The notes: generated from the sequence alone by a model not told the origin. DNA of 64,000 nucleotides from an uncultured Bacteroidales bacterium (GCA_900315245.1 OMYJ01000008.1:1-64000); one strand, 5' to 3'. Positions 8,063-17,249 are shown, counted from the first letter of the stretch. Numbers and translations: made by a program.

Positions 8063-9199
8063 ATGCAGATAACCCAAGTAGCACTGGCTGTTTTAATTCT
8101 GTTTGGTGTTATAACGCTCATTCAATTAGTCTATTACTACGCCATCTACGGACGTTTCGCCTTTCACAAGAAAAAGGCCACGTTAGGATTCCGTGACATT
8201 CCTGTTTCCGTGGTCATTGTGGTGCGTGACGATGCCGCCCAAGTATTGCAAACTCTCCCCTATCTTCTTGAGCAACAGTACGGTTTTTTCGAAATAGTCA
8301 TTGTCAACGACCGCTCCCGCGATGAAAACTCCCTCCATGCCATCAAGGAATACAAGGAACGCTACTCGAACATCAAGATTGTGGATTTGAGCACTGCGGT
8401 TTCGACGAGCCGCGGCAAGAAGATGGCCATCTCCATGGGTATCAAATGCGCCAGCTACGACCACATCCTGCTCACCTCGCCGAACTGCAAGCCCGCCTCC
8501 AAACAATGGCTTGCACTGATGGCGCAGAATTTCCTGTTCCAACACAAGATTGTGCTTGGCTACAACACTTTCGAAAAGAAAAAAGGCCCCTACAGCCATT
8601 TCCTGCATTTCGACAACCTTGTTAACGCCATGCAATATTTCTCGCACGCGCTGCTGCACAGCACCTACCGCGGCGATCTCAACAATGTGGCGTTTGTCCG
8701 GCCGCTGTTCTACCAACAGAAGGGATTTATCTCCTATAATCACCTGCTTTACGGCGAGGAAGACATCTTCATCCACCGCGCATCGACACAAAACAACACA
8801 GCCATAGAGTTCTCCCCAGATGCCGCCACCGTGCGCCAACACACACCGCAATACCGTTTCTGGAGAATACACAAAATCAGCCTTTTCTTTACAAGGAAAT
8901 ACAACTCTTTGAAAAACAGGCTTCTGCTCGGCTTCTATGAGCTGACGAACCTGCTGTTCTATGTTTTTCTCGTACTCTCCGTTCTTGTGGCTCTGCATCA
9001 GCCGACAATCCTCTACATCATCCTCGGCATCGCCTTGCTGCGTATAGCAAGCATGTATGTCGTCATGGGCATTTCAGCGAAAAAACTGCAGGAAAAACAA
9101 ATCATCCCCTATTTTTTGTTTTACGATATACTATTTTCCCTGTTGAATCCGTTATACTGGCTTTCGGCTATAATCAATCATAAAAAAATCGCGAAATGA
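8063..9199 (+). CDS. Family 2 glycosyltransferase, membrane-anchored
   Basis: A 378-residue GT-A fold enzyme. An N-terminal membrane segment (residues ~5-28) is followed by the GT2 core: VSVVIVVRDDA, then IVIVNDRSRDEN (the nucleotide-sugar DxS-type region), then GEEDIFIHRAS, the likely acceptor/base region. Two or three C-terminal membrane helices follow (FYVFLVLSVLVALHQPTILY onward). It probably adds sugars to a lipid carrier or envelope polysaccharide; donor and acceptor are not deducible. The stop overlaps the sigma-factor start by 4 bp, so the two are translationally coupled. Confidence 0.82.
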   Translation: MQITQVALAVLILFGVITLIQLVYYYAIYGRFAFHKKKATLGFRDIPVSVVIVVRDDAAQVLQTLPYLLEQQYGFFEIVIVNDRSRDENSLHAIKEYKERYSNIKIVDLSTAVSTSRGKKMAISMGIKCASYDHILLTSPNCKPASKQWLALMAQNFLFQHKIVLGYNTFEKKKGPYSHFLHFDNLVNAMQYFSHALLHSTYRGDLNNVAFVRPLFYQQKGFISYNHLLYGEEDIFIHRASTQNNTAIEFSPDAATVRQHTPQYRFWRIHKISLFFTRKYNSLKNRLLLGFYELTNLLFYVFLVLSVLVALHQPTILYIILGIALLRIASMYVVMGISAKKLQEKQIIPYFLFYDILFSLLNPLYWLSAIINHKKIAK

Positions 9200-9804
9200 T
9201 TAACACCTGTCAGACCGAAAAGGCGAAACGCGACTACGTTCTCCTGCGCAAGGCACTGGACCACAACGACCAGCAAGCTTACGCCGAGTTGATGCGGCTT
9301 TACCGCGACAGCATCTACTACATGCTCATGCGGATGGTGAAAAACAAAGACGACGCCGAAGACCTGACTTTGATGACCTTCGGCAAGGCGTTCCGGTACT
9401 TGGACAAATACACTCCGCAATACGCCTTCTCCACTTGGCTGTACCGGATTGCATTGAACAACAGCATCGACTTCCTGCGGGTGAAGAACAACATGCCGCA
9501 GTATTTTGAGGACGACCTTTACACAACCAGCACGACATCCATCATAGACCAGAGCGAGGACAACCTCCAACGCACCCCAGAAGACGAGGTCATTGACAAA
9601 CAACGGCTACAGCTGCTCCGCGCAGCCGTGTCGGAACTGCCCGAAAGATACCGCCGGGTCATCGAACTGCGTTACTACGAAGACCTCGCTTACGAGGAAA
9701 TCGCCGAACGTCTGGGGCTGACGCTCTCCAACGTGAAGATTCAGATCATGCGTGCCAAGAACATGCTTTCCGAGTTGATGCAGCCGATGCGGAACGCAAT
9801 GTGA
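9196..9804 (+). CDS. ECF-type RNA polymerase sigma factor
   Basis: A 202-residue sigma-70 family protein with region 2 (AYAELMRLYRDSIYYMLMRM, then DAEDLTLMTFGKAFRYLDKY) and region 4 (LPERYRRVIELRYYEDLAYE, then the HTH IAERLGLTLSNVKIQIMRAK). It redirects RNA polymerase to a specific promoter set. No anti-sigma gene follows; instead it is coupled to the upstream glycosyltransferase (ATGA overlap). A ~60-residue acidic linker separates the regions. A strong terminator follows at 9827. Confidence 0.9.
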   Translation: MINTCQTEKAKRDYVLLRKALDHNDQQAYAELMRLYRDSIYYMLMRMVKNKDDAEDLTLMTFGKAFRYLDKYTPQYAFSTWLYRIALNNSIDFLRVKNNMPQYFEDDLYTTSTTSIIDQSEDNLQRTPEDEVIDKQRLQLLRAAVSELPERYRRVIELRYYEDLAYEEIAERLGLTLSNVKIQIMRAKNMLSELMQPMRNAM

Positions 9805-9826
9805 TATTTAGGCAACAGGCAATAGA

Positions 9827-9869
9827 GAGACGGGGCTGTTCGGTTGAACAACCCCGTCTCGTTTTTTTT
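9827..9869 (+). terminator. Rho-independent terminator after the sigma factor
   Basis: The GAGACGGGG/CCCCGTCTC stem is extended by TGTTC/GAACA, with a GGTT loop and a run of eight T residues. Confidence 0.9.
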
Positions 9870-9872
9870 ATA

Positions 9873-9900
9873 GTCCCAAGTCTTAAGTCTCAAGTCTTAA
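9873..9900. repeat. Short tandem repeat, 7-bp unit (AAGTCTT/AAGTCTC)
   Basis: Four degenerate units (cccaagt, cttaagt, ctcaagt, cttaaat) lie between the terminator and the convergent FISUMP gene. Confidence 0.8.
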
Positions 9901-9901
9901 A

Positions 9902-11317
9902 TCAGTCGCGAAGACAGCGGACAGACCAGCCATAAGCTCGGTTGCCGTCATCGAGCTTATACACTCCGGGACCACCGTGGTAAAAAAACCGATTATAGGC
10001 TTTACCTGATCCATGTGCCGTGGAAGCCCAAAAAAAGGCGTTATACCCGGCGGCGCCGAAGCCGCCATTGAAATAGCCGGCCGATATAGCGCCGAAGCCT
10101 GAAGCGTTGTTGGTACTTTGATTGTTGCCCGGTCCGCATTCGTCAGTAATCGTTCTCCAACTTGATTTGGCAGCTAACGCCTTGGCAATGTAACTGCTGT
10201 TTTCATTGCAGAAATATTCACTCTGACTGCTCACATATTCCGTCAGCTGCGACCATTCTGTATCGCTCGGCAAATGCCACCCTGTAGGACATGCACCTTG
10301 CACCCCACTCGGATTCTCATTGCTGCTCGCCGCCCCATGCATCGCCGCCGGCCAGTTGTAGAGATAACCATACAACGCTTCATCCACAGAAGGATTCACA
10401 TAGTAACGCGGCTCCTGAGCGCTTATTCCGTCTATTCCAGTGCCACCGTTGGGGATGGGGCTTCCATCGGAATAGTGCGTAACCCGCAGGTTCTCCCGCA
10501 TCCAGCACTGTTGACCGAGTTGCAGGGTATTATAGATGTTGCCATCTACATCGGTCACAGTCGGGTTTCCAGGACAAGGCTGGAAAACCATAACGTCCGT
10601 TTCCGAAAACTCCAACGTGATGGCTTGCGAGGCGCTTCCCAACATCTGCTGTACCGTTGTGCTGTATATCAGCTGGTTGTTAGCGTTGAAGGCATAGCCG
10701 TTATACTCCATCTGGTCTCCGGGAGCGAACGGCCGATGAATCACCCCCTTGGATGCAGATTTCAGCAATTGCGCAGATGAATGATTCTGACAATCGGAAG
10801 CCCCAACGTATTCAACGCCACTGCCACTTCCGCCGCCATTGCTGATCATCTTGATCGAGGAGGCCTGGCCATTCTGCCGGACTGTCAGGAAATAGATTCC
10901 GGCCGCGGGCAACATGACTCGCATCTGGTGATTGCCTGGTTGGAGAGCCGTTTTCTGAAATGATTCCACAACACGTCCGGTAATATCGGTTATCGTCAAC
11001 GCCACATCACCCGGCTCAGTCACATTCAGATTCACGAACGTCGTACCTCTGAATGGGTTGGGCGTGTTTTGGTAAAGAGTGAGGCTGCTCACATCGGAAC
11101 GGTCCCAGATTCCTGTCCCTTCCGCAAGTGTCAACACGGTGTCGGGCCAGAAAAGGGTCTCCGTCCAGCCTCGCGTCAGATTCTGAACGACAACGGAATA
11201 AATCTTGACATACTGGTTATTGTCCGCATTACGTCCCGAAAACGTCATGCTGACCATTTGCGCTGAAACCGCCACAGACAATAACAGCATCGTCATAAAT
11301 GTGAATGTCTTTTTCAT
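9902..11317 (-). CDS. Secreted FISUMP-domain protein with an internal T9SS-type sorting-like domain
   Basis: A 471-residue protein from the ATG at 11317, with signal peptide MKKTFTFMTMLLLSVAVSAQ. Residues ~75-155 resemble a type A T9SS C-terminal sorting domain: LYQNTPNPFRGTTFVNLNV, then ITDITGRVVE, then LPAAGIYFLTVRQNG. Here that domain is not at the C-terminus. The second half is a FISUMP domain: TVTDVDGNIYNTLQLGQQCW, MRENLRVTHYSDG, CPTGWHLPSDTEW and a terminal WSVRCLRD. FISUMP domains are extracellular or surface modules of poorly known function. The upstream in-frame ATG at 11365 would add 16 residues before the signal peptide and is rejected. Confidence 0.85.
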   Translation of the reverse strand: MKKTFTFMTMLLLSVAVSAQMVSMTFSGRNADNNQYVKIYSVVVQNLTRGWTETLFWPDTVLTLAEGTGIWDRSDVSSLTLYQNTPNPFRGTTFVNLNVTEPGDVALTITDITGRVVESFQKTALQPGNHQMRVMLPAAGIYFLTVRQNGQASSIKMISNGGGSGSGVEYVGASDCQNHSSAQLLKSASKGVIHRPFAPGDQMEYNGYAFNANNQLIYSTTVQQMLGSASQAITLEFSETDVMVFQPCPGNPTVTDVDGNIYNTLQLGQQCWMRENLRVTHYSDGSPIPNGGTGIDGISAQEPRYYVNPSVDEALYGYLYNWPAAMHGAASSNENPSGVQGACPTGWHLPSDTEWSQLTEYVSSQSEYFCNENSSYIAKALAAKSSWRTITDECGPGNNQSTNNASGFGAISAGYFNGGFGAAGYNAFFWASTAHGSGKAYNRFFYHGGPGVYKLDDGNRAYGWSVRCLRD

Positions 11318-11486
11318 AATGCTTGATGATTTTAAAATGATTCCATCCCATAAACTTCTCCCCATTCATTTTCGCATTGTCGCACTTCACATTCATTTTG
11401 TTACATTCAAAAAAAATTATTTTTGAAAAGCGACTGTCCAATCCGAATTTACAACTTGATTATCAACTATTTGCAACAATCCAACA

Positions 11487-11518
11487 ACAAAAAAAGCCAA
11501 AGGTACCCCCTCCGGCTT
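11487..11518 (-). terminator. Rho-independent terminator of the PrsW-like gene
   Basis: A 10-bp stem (arms 11494-11503 and 11509-11518) contains two G-U pairs that form only in the minus-strand transcript. It is followed there by about seven T residues, so the direction is clear. Confidence 0.72.
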
Positions 11519-11522
11519 CTAA

Positions 11523-11550
11523 AACCAATAACCCATAACCCATAACCATT
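11523..11550. repeat. Short tandem repeat, 7-bp unit (AACCAAT/AACCCAT)
   Basis: Four units of the aaccaat/aacccat type abut the stop codon of the PrsW-like gene. Confidence 0.82.
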
Positions 11551-12258
11551 CTACTGTCCTGACATCTTTTGCACCCGCCGTACGGCGAAACGCCACACGA
11601 AGAAGAAAAAGACCAGGAATCCGACATAGAGGATTCCGGCCAACGGACTCACCTCTTGCACCATATCGGAGTCGCCATTGAGGTTATTGACGTACATCAG
11701 CAGAAAATCATACGTGCCGTGCAAGATAACGGGAATAATGTAGGCCAGAAAAAGGTAACGCTTTTTGTTTCCATAACGGAAGCGGGCCAATGAAAAGAAA
11801 TAGCCCATAAAGATAGCGAAGAAAAAGTGAGCGGGGACAGCAAAAATCCCGCGTCCTACCGCCAGTCCCAATCCGCCCTGCATGATATACATCACGTTCT
11901 CAATGCCAGCAAAGCCCAATCCCACAAACGCGGCATACTCCAAACCATCGTAGTACTCGTCAAAATTGGGATTTTTCCAGATGCAGAGATAAAGCATCAG
12001 CAACTTGCAGAATTCCTCCGGGAAAGCCGCCCCGAAAAAAGCAGTGTGGAAGGCATCCCAACCTGGTGCGCTGGCTATTTTGGGCACAAGAAACTGCAAC
12101 AGCCCCGCAACAGGAATGTCGATGAAAGCGGCCAAAACCCCGAAAAGGAAGGCTTTCATCAACAGCGGCCATGGCTCTTTGTTGAAGGTGTCCCGTTTGT
12201 AGATGTAGGCCATCAACAGGATGACGGGGAGCAGGGAGGCGATTAGGATTACGGACAT
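11551..12258 (-). CDS. PrsW-family intramembrane metalloprotease
   Basis: A 235-residue protein with about seven hydrophobic segments. Family motifs are present in order: PEEFCKLL (the EExxK motif), GFAGIENVMYI, VPAHFFFAIFMGYFF with a membrane His, and VILHGTYDFLL with a second His. PrsW in Bacillus cleaves the anti-sigma factor RsiW; no such partner is visible next to this gene. An ECF sigma factor lies 1.7 kb away on the other strand, but a link is only speculative. It has its own terminator at 11487. Confidence 0.88.
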   Translation of the reverse strand: MSVILIASLLPVILLMAYIYKRDTFNKEPWPLLMKAFLFGVLAAFIDIPVAGLLQFLVPKIASAPGWDAFHTAFFGAAFPEEFCKLLMLYLCIWKNPNFDEYYDGLEYAAFVGLGFAGIENVMYIMQGGLGLAVGRGIFAVPAHFFFAIFMGYFFSLARFRYGNKKRYLFLAYIIPVILHGTYDFLLMYVNNLNGDSDMVQEVSPLAGILYVGFLVFFFFVWRFAVRRVQKMSGQ

Positions 12259-12266
12259 TGTTGTCT

Positions 12267-12303
12267 TAATGGATAATGGATAATTGATAATTGATAATTA
12301 AAT
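12267..12303. repeat. Short tandem repeat, 7-bp unit (GGATAAT/TGATAAT)
   Basis: Four or five degenerate units (ggataat, tgataat) lie between the S4-domain gene and the PrsW-like gene. Confidence 0.8.
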
Positions 12304-12340
12304 CGGATGTTCGTTCCGTTTCCATTATAACTGCTAACCA

Positions 12341-12727
12341 CTAACTTTCGAAATAGTTTTCTTTGATGAAATCGAGTTGGCGGCGTTCGCGTTTGGTGGG
12401 GCGGCCGAGACCGTGCGGGCGGAACTCCTGCGTCTTGAGGGTCTTCATTCGGTCGTATTCGGCTTGCGGAGTGAGGTCGGTGCAGTATTGCGGCACCAAC
12501 GGCGCCCCCACCCTGCTTTTCGGCGCATCCACCACCTCCACGGTCTTGTGCAGCGAGCCGATATGCACCTCGTACACCTCGCCCACACGCACGTCACGCG
12601 AAGGCTTCACGTTCTCGCCATTAAGTTTCACCTTCCCGGCGTTGCAGGCCTCCGTGGCGATGGAGCGCGTCTTGTACAACCGCACCATCCACAGCCATTT
12701 GTCAATTCGGACGTTGAGTTTCTCCAT
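12341..12727 (-). CDS. S4-domain RNA-binding protein, Hsp15-like
   Basis: A 128-residue protein with an N-terminal S4 RNA-binding domain: RIDKWLWMVRLYKTRSIATE, then GKVKLNGENVKPSRDVRVGE. A basic C-terminal tail follows (RPTKRERRQLDF). Hsp15 (HslR) binds stalled 50S subunits carrying peptidyl-tRNA and helps recycle them; length and layout fit. It is the third gene of a minus-strand series, 27 bp after DUF2147. Confidence 0.88.
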   Translation of the reverse strand: MEKLNVRIDKWLWMVRLYKTRSIATEACNAGKVKLNGENVKPSRDVRVGEVYEVHIGSLHKTVEVVDAPKSRVGAPLVPQYCTDLTPQAEYDRMKTLKTQEFRPHGLGRPTKRERRQLDFIKENYFES

Positions 12728-12754
12728 TTCGATTTGCGGTTTTCGGTTTACGAT

Positions 12755-13219
12755 TTACGACAATTTCTTCCACGTCATTGTTCTGCCCAGTGCGGGCACG
12801 CCGATGTAGCCGCGGACGCGCAAGGTTTTGTCATTCTCGAACCACATCTTGCACTTGTAGGTCTTGCCGTGCACGGGATCGTAGATTTCGCCATCCACCC
12901 ACTGTTTCTTATTCGCATCATACCGGAAATGGAAAATGAGCGGAATCTGGTCGCCAGGGGTGTTCCGTTTCGCCGGGTCGGGATTCTTGATGTCCCGCTT
13001 CGGGGTGCCGTCCTTGAAATAGGGATTCTTCACCCAAATGATACGGCCACTGTAGGTGCCGGACTTGTCCTTGGTGATTTTCACCTTGCAATCCTCATCG
13101 GAGGTGTCGTCCGAGATGTAATACGTACCTAAAATTTTATCTGCGGCCTCCGTTTGGGCGACCGCAGATAAAGCAGGTACTATAAGTAGTGTGCAAAAAA
13201 TGATGATGGTTCTTAACAT
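12755..13219 (-). CDS. DUF2147 family secreted protein
   Basis: A 154-residue protein with signal peptide MLRTIIIFCTLLIVPALSAVAQ and a lipocalin-like beta-rich DUF2147 domain: ADKILGTYYISDD, then SGRIIWVKNPYFKDG, then GEIYDPVHGKTYKCKM, then RVRGYIGVPALGRTMTW. Function is unknown; members are periplasmic. The sequence looks complete. Confidence 0.88.
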   Translation of the reverse strand: MLRTIIIFCTLLIVPALSAVAQTEAADKILGTYYISDDTSDEDCKVKITKDKSGTYSGRIIWVKNPYFKDGTPKRDIKNPDPAKRNTPGDQIPLIFHFRYDANKKQWVDGEIYDPVHGKTYKCKMWFENDKTLRVRGYIGVPALGRTMTWKKLS

Positions 13220-13225
13220 TTTTTT

Positions 13226-13292
13226 TGGCTTTTGGCTTTTAGCTATTGGCTATTGGCAAAAGCTAAAAGCCAATGGCCAACAGCTAACAGCT
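13226..13292. repeat. 7-bp tandem repeats (GCTATTG/GCTTTTG) containing a perfect 12-bp inverted repeat
   Basis: Units such as ggctttt and ggctatt repeat here. In addition TTGGCTTTTAGC (13232-13243) is exactly complementary to GCTAAAAGCCAA (13262-13273), so the transcript can form a 12-bp hairpin between the DUF349 and DUF2147 genes. Confidence 0.82.
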
Positions 13293-13296
13293 ATAT

Positions 13297-15462
13297 TTAC
13301 GCTTCGGCGGGAGTTTCCGTTTCAGCAGCAGGTTCTGCATCTGCAGCGGGAGCCTCAGCAGCGGGGGCCTCAGCCTGCTCCGCAGCTTTCGGATTGTTCA
13401 TCATCTTGATCTTGTACTCCAGATCAGCGACTTCCTTCTTGGCGGACTCGATTTTCTTGCGGAACTCGGCCGTCAGGATTTCAGCGTTCTTGGAGTTGGA
13501 GAAAAATCCCAAATTGTTCTCCCACAGCACGATATCGTCTTTCAGACGAGCCAGCTTGGTGGTAAGGAAGTTTTTCTCCTTGTCGATGAGCTTGTCGGCG
13601 TTAGGGTTGCGCATGATGTCGTCGATGCGGGACTGATAGCGGTTGTGGCGCATATCGTCGGCACTCACCTTGAGTTCCGCGAAACGCTTGTTGATGGCAT
13701 TGCGGTATTCGGTGTAGATGCGGTCCTTGTCGGCGCGCGGCACAAAACCGATCTCCAGCCACTCTTTCTGATACGCTTTCATCGCGTCAAGATTGGCGTT
13801 GCGGTCCTCACCGAACTCGTAACCCAGAATCTTCTGGATGAGTTCTTCCTTCTTCTGCAGGTTCTCGCTCTCCTCACCTTGCACGCTGCTGAAGAACTTG
13901 GCCTTGGCCTCGAAGAACTTGTCGCAAGCGGCGCGGAAACGTTTCCAAACCTGGTCGGAATACTTGCGCGGGGTGGCGCCAATGCTCTTCCACTCGGTCT
14001 GCAGTGCCAGAATCTCGTCGGTGGCTTGCTTCCAGTCGGTTCTGTCGGCAATGCCCTCAGCTTGGATGGCCAAGTTCAGCTTCTGGTTGTAATTCTGCAT
14101 CTGCGTGTCCTTGATCTGCTGGAAATACTCCTTCTTCTGCTGGAAGAACTTGTCGAGATTGGATTTGAAACGCATCCAGATCTCATCGTTCAGCTTGGCG
14201 GGAGCGGGTCCTAACGTTTTCCAGAGGCTGAACAGCTCGTTCAACTTGTCGCTGACCTCATTGTATTCGGAAACTTGCTCAACGGGTTTGGCAACCAACT
14301 CTTCGGCCTGCTCGCAAAGCACGACTTTGGCGTTGTAGTTGTTCTGCTCTTCAGCAAACAACTTGTCATAGTGCTCTCTACGACGTTGGTTGATTTGGTC
14401 GGAAGCGGTTTTGAAGCGTTCCCAAATCTCCTCTTTCTTGTCATCCGGAACCGGTCCGATTTCTTTCCACTGACGGTGGAGTTCCTGCAATTCATTGAAC
14501 GATTGGTTGATCGAATCATTCAGCAGGAGAGATTCGGCCTTTTCACAAATCTGCAGTTTGCTTTCGAGGTTCTTCTTGTAGTCCAGCATACGCATTTCGC
14601 GGTTCATGCGGACAATGTCGAAGAATTTCTCAATATAGAAATGGTAATTCTGCCAGAGGTTAGTGGATTCGGATTGCGGCACGGGGCCGGTAGCCTTCCA
14701 TTGTTCCTGGAATTCCTTGACCTGGTCGTTCAGGACCTTGAGGTTGGATTCCGTTTCGAGGAGGCGTTTCAAGCCCTCTATGATATTGTTTTTTATATCT
14801 AAGTTCTTGATTTTCTGATGTTCAAGTTCTTCAATAAAGGCAGCCTTGTTGTCTTTATAAGTTTGGAAGGCAGTGTTGAAGCGTTTTTCCAGCTCATCGG
14901 GTTCGTTGTTGAACTCGGGCATGGCGGGAGCTTCCTGACCTTCAGGCACTTCTGCGGCAGCGGCTTCAGCAGCAGCTTTAGCAGCCTCAAACTCGGCCTG
15001 ACGTGCGCGTCTGCGCTCACGCAGGAACTCAAGGGCTTTGGCGCGGATCACGCCCACGCGTTGCTTGATGATGTTGAAGTTGCGCTCCACGACCAGCTTT
15101 TCCAGCTCGTCCACGCATTTTTCAAGGTCGAAATTCGCATATTCGGCCTCAACCTGCTCCAAGGTCTCTTCAGGTTGTGCAGGCTCTTCGGCAGCAGCAG
15201 CGGGCTCTGATGCGGGAGTTTCTGCAACAGGTTCTTGAGCGGGTTCCTCCGCCACTTCCTGCTGCGGTTCAGGCATCTCCTGAGGTTGTTCAGCGGAAGT
15301 TTCGGGTTGCGGTTCCGTCACGGGTTCCGCGATTTCTGGTTCCACTGCGGATGCGGGAGTTGCATTCTCATTAACGGTTTGAGCTTCCTGAGAAGCTTCG
15401 GGGTTCACCTCATTGTTCTGAATTTCAGGATTTTCCGGGTGAAGAAGTTCTTGTGATTCCAT
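13297..15462 (-). CDS. DUF349 repeat protein
   Basis: A 721-residue, very acidic, Glu/Gln-rich cytoplasmic protein. The first ~110 residues are low-complexity (Glu, Pro, Ala). Residues ~250-650 hold several DUF349 repeats, recognisable by EQWKATGPVPQSES, RQWKEIGPVPDDKKEEIW, SLWKTLGPAPAKLNDEIW and EWKSIGATPRKYSDQVW. Long coiled coils join them, and an Ala-rich tail ends the protein. DUF349 proteins occur across Bacteroidetes; their role is not established. A near-match -7 element lies at 15502. Confidence 0.9.
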   Translation of the reverse strand: MESQELLHPENPEIQNNEVNPEASQEAQTVNENATPASAVEPEIAEPVTEPQPETSAEQPQEMPEPQQEVAEEPAQEPVAETPASEPAAAAEEPAQPEETLEQVEAEYANFDLEKCVDELEKLVVERNFNIIKQRVGVIRAKALEFLRERRRARQAEFEAAKAAAEAAAAEVPEGQEAPAMPEFNNEPDELEKRFNTAFQTYKDNKAAFIEELEHQKIKNLDIKNNIIEGLKRLLETESNLKVLNDQVKEFQEQWKATGPVPQSESTNLWQNYHFYIEKFFDIVRMNREMRMLDYKKNLESKLQICEKAESLLLNDSINQSFNELQELHRQWKEIGPVPDDKKEEIWERFKTASDQINQRRREHYDKLFAEEQNNYNAKVVLCEQAEELVAKPVEQVSEYNEVSDKLNELFSLWKTLGPAPAKLNDEIWMRFKSNLDKFFQQKKEYFQQIKDTQMQNYNQKLNLAIQAEGIADRTDWKQATDEILALQTEWKSIGATPRKYSDQVWKRFRAACDKFFEAKAKFFSSVQGEESENLQKKEELIQKILGYEFGEDRNANLDAMKAYQKEWLEIGFVPRADKDRIYTEYRNAINKRFAELKVSADDMRHNRYQSRIDDIMRNPNADKLIDKEKNFLTTKLARLKDDIVLWENNLGFFSNSKNAEILTAEFRKKIESAKKEVADLEYKIKMMNNPKAAEQAEAPAAEAPAADAEPAAETETPAEA

Positions 15463-15501
15463 ACTTTTTTTGGAGTTTTAGTGATTAATTTAAAACGGCC
15501 G

Positions 15502-15509
15502 CGAAGATA
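15502..15509 (-). promoter_or_regulatory. Near-consensus -7 element for the DUF349 gene
   Basis: CGAAGATA differs at one position from CAAAnnTA and lies 40 bp before the DUF349 start. Confidence 0.45.
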
Positions 15510-15659
15510 CACTTTTTTTAGATTGATAATGTCTTCAGACGAATGATTCATCCATTGGTTCGAAAGGAAAGCTTAAGAGACGATGAATAGGCGATGAATA
15601 TGAACAATCTTGTGGTGATTCTGAATTGTCGAACGGTATTGCAGCATCCATATATTTTT

Positions 15660-15667
15660 TATTTTTG
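15660..15667 (+). promoter_or_regulatory. -7 promoter element for the flippase
   Basis: TATTTTTG matches TAnnTTTG. A 7-bp repeat tract separates it from the start at 15735. Confidence 0.55.
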
Positions 15668-15698
15668 CTCCTTTGAATTGTAAGACGTAAGAAGTATG

Positions 15699-15732
15699 TC
15701 AATAACCAATAACCTATAACCAATAACCATTA
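15699..15732. repeat. Short tandem repeat, 7-bp unit (AACCAAT)
   Basis: Four units (aaccaat, aacctat) lie in the 5' leader of the flippase gene and run up to its start codon. Confidence 0.85.
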
Positions 15733-15734
15733 CC

Positions 15735-17231
15735 ATGGCGAACAACGAAGTCAAGAAACTGGCCGGGCAGACGGCCATATACGGCGGCACCACCGTGCTC
15801 AGCAGGCTGCTCAACTACCTGCTCGTGCCGCTCCACACCTATCTTTTCAGCAACGCCGCCGACTACGGCGTGGTGGGCGAACTCTACGCCTGGACGAGCC
15901 TCTTCATCGTGATCCTCACCTACGGCATGGAGACCGCCTTCTTCAAGTTCTCGCAGGACGACGAGATCAAGGACCGCGTCTATAGCACCGTGGTGGGGTC
16001 GCTGTTCGTCACCTCCACCCTCTTCATTGTGCTCTGCTCCATCTTCGCGCAACCCATCGCCGACTGGCTCCGCTACCCCACCCACCCCGAATACGTGCGC
16101 TGGTTCGCCGTCATCATCGGCGTGGATGCGCTCACCTCCATCTTCTTCGCGCACCTGCGGTTCCTGAACCGTCCGATACGGTTCGCGGCCGTCAAGATCA
16201 CCAACATCCTCGTCAACGTCCTCCTCAACCTCTTCTTCCTGCTGCTCTGTCCGTGGTTGCTCACCAAGAACCCCGACTCGGCCTTCGTCAACGCCATCTA
16301 CAACCCGGAAATCGGGGTCGGCTACATCTTCATCGCCAACCTCGTGGCCAGCGTCGTCACCCTGCTGATGCTCTTCCCGGGCATCCTCAAGCAGAAGTTC
16401 GTCTTCGACTGGCAGCTCTGGAAGAAGATGTTCCGCTACGCTTTCCCGCTGCTGATCTTCGGTCTCGCGGGCATCGTCAACGAGACCATGGACCGCGTGC
16501 TCATCAAGCGGCTGTCGCTCGCCGCCGAGCCGCAGGCCTCCGTGGGCATCTACAGCGCGTGCTACAAGATCTCCATCCTGATGACCATCTTCATCCAGGC
16601 CTTCAAATACGCCGCCGAGCCCTTCTTCTTCCGCAAGGCGAAAGACAAGGACGCGAAGGAGACCTACGCCGAGGTGATGACCGCCTTCGTGTTGGTCTGT
16701 TCCGTCATCTTCGTCGGCATTATGCTCTACATGGACCTCGTGCAGTATTTTGTGGGCGCGACCTACCGTGTGGGCCTGCCCATCGTGCCCATCCTGCTGA
16801 TGGCCAACCTCTTCCTTGGCATCTTCTACAACCTCTCGATCTGGTACAAGCTCACCGGCCAGACCAAGTTCGGGGCCTACATTGCCCTCTTCGGCGCAGC
16901 TATCACGCTAGTGCTCAACTGGCTGCTGATCCCGCGCTTCGACTATATGGGCGCGGCCTGGACCACCTTCGCCTGCTACCTCTCCATGATGGTCGTCTCC
17001 TACCTCCTCGGACAGAAGTACTACCACGTGGATTACGACCTCAAGCGCATCCTCTTCTACCTCTTCTTCGCTGTGGCGGTCTATGGACTGAGTCTCGGCG
17101 TCAACCGTCTCTTCGGCATCGAGAGCGTAGGTGTCCGTTTGGCGGTCAATACAGTGATTCTGATTGGTTATTTGGGAGTGTTGGCATGGATGAACAAGGA
17201 GATGTTGCGGGGGATTTTGAGACGAAAATGA
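15735..17231 (+). CDS. Polysaccharide/lipid-linked oligosaccharide flippase (Wzx/MATE-like)
   Basis: A 498-residue protein with 12-14 membrane helices. The opening KKLAGQTAIYGGTTVLSRLL is typical of oligosaccharide flippases of the MOP superfamily. GLAGIVNETMDRVLIKRLS and a C-terminal segment ending in KEMLRGILRRK fit the same group. It should flip lipid-linked sugars across the inner membrane for envelope polysaccharide. No biosynthesis cluster surrounds it. The coding strand is much richer in G/C-ending codons than its neighbours, which also leaves a long spurious open frame on the same strand (16253-17242). Confidence 0.85.
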   Translation: MANNEVKKLAGQTAIYGGTTVLSRLLNYLLVPLHTYLFSNAADYGVVGELYAWTSLFIVILTYGMETAFFKFSQDDEIKDRVYSTVVGSLFVTSTLFIVLCSIFAQPIADWLRYPTHPEYVRWFAVIIGVDALTSIFFAHLRFLNRPIRFAAVKITNILVNVLLNLFFLLLCPWLLTKNPDSAFVNAIYNPEIGVGYIFIANLVASVVTLLMLFPGILKQKFVFDWQLWKKMFRYAFPLLIFGLAGIVNETMDRVLIKRLSLAAEPQASVGIYSACYKISILMTIFIQAFKYAAEPFFFRKAKDKDAKETYAEVMTAFVLVCSVIFVGIMLYMDLVQYFVGATYRVGLPIVPILLMANLFLGIFYNLSIWYKLTGQTKFGAYIALFGAAITLVLNWLLIPRFDYMGAAWTTFACYLSMMVVSYLLGQKYYHVDYDLKRILFYLFFAVAVYGLSLGVNRLFGIESVGVRLAVNTVILIGYLGVLAWMNKEMLRGILRRK

Positions 17232-17249
17232 TTATGAATTGAATTTGCC

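Noticed and set aside
16253..17242. A 329-residue open frame inside the flippase gene
   Set aside because: Composition is Arg/Pro/Leu-rich as expected from an out-of-frame reading of a G/C-ending coding strand; no start, domain or hydrophobic pattern supports it.
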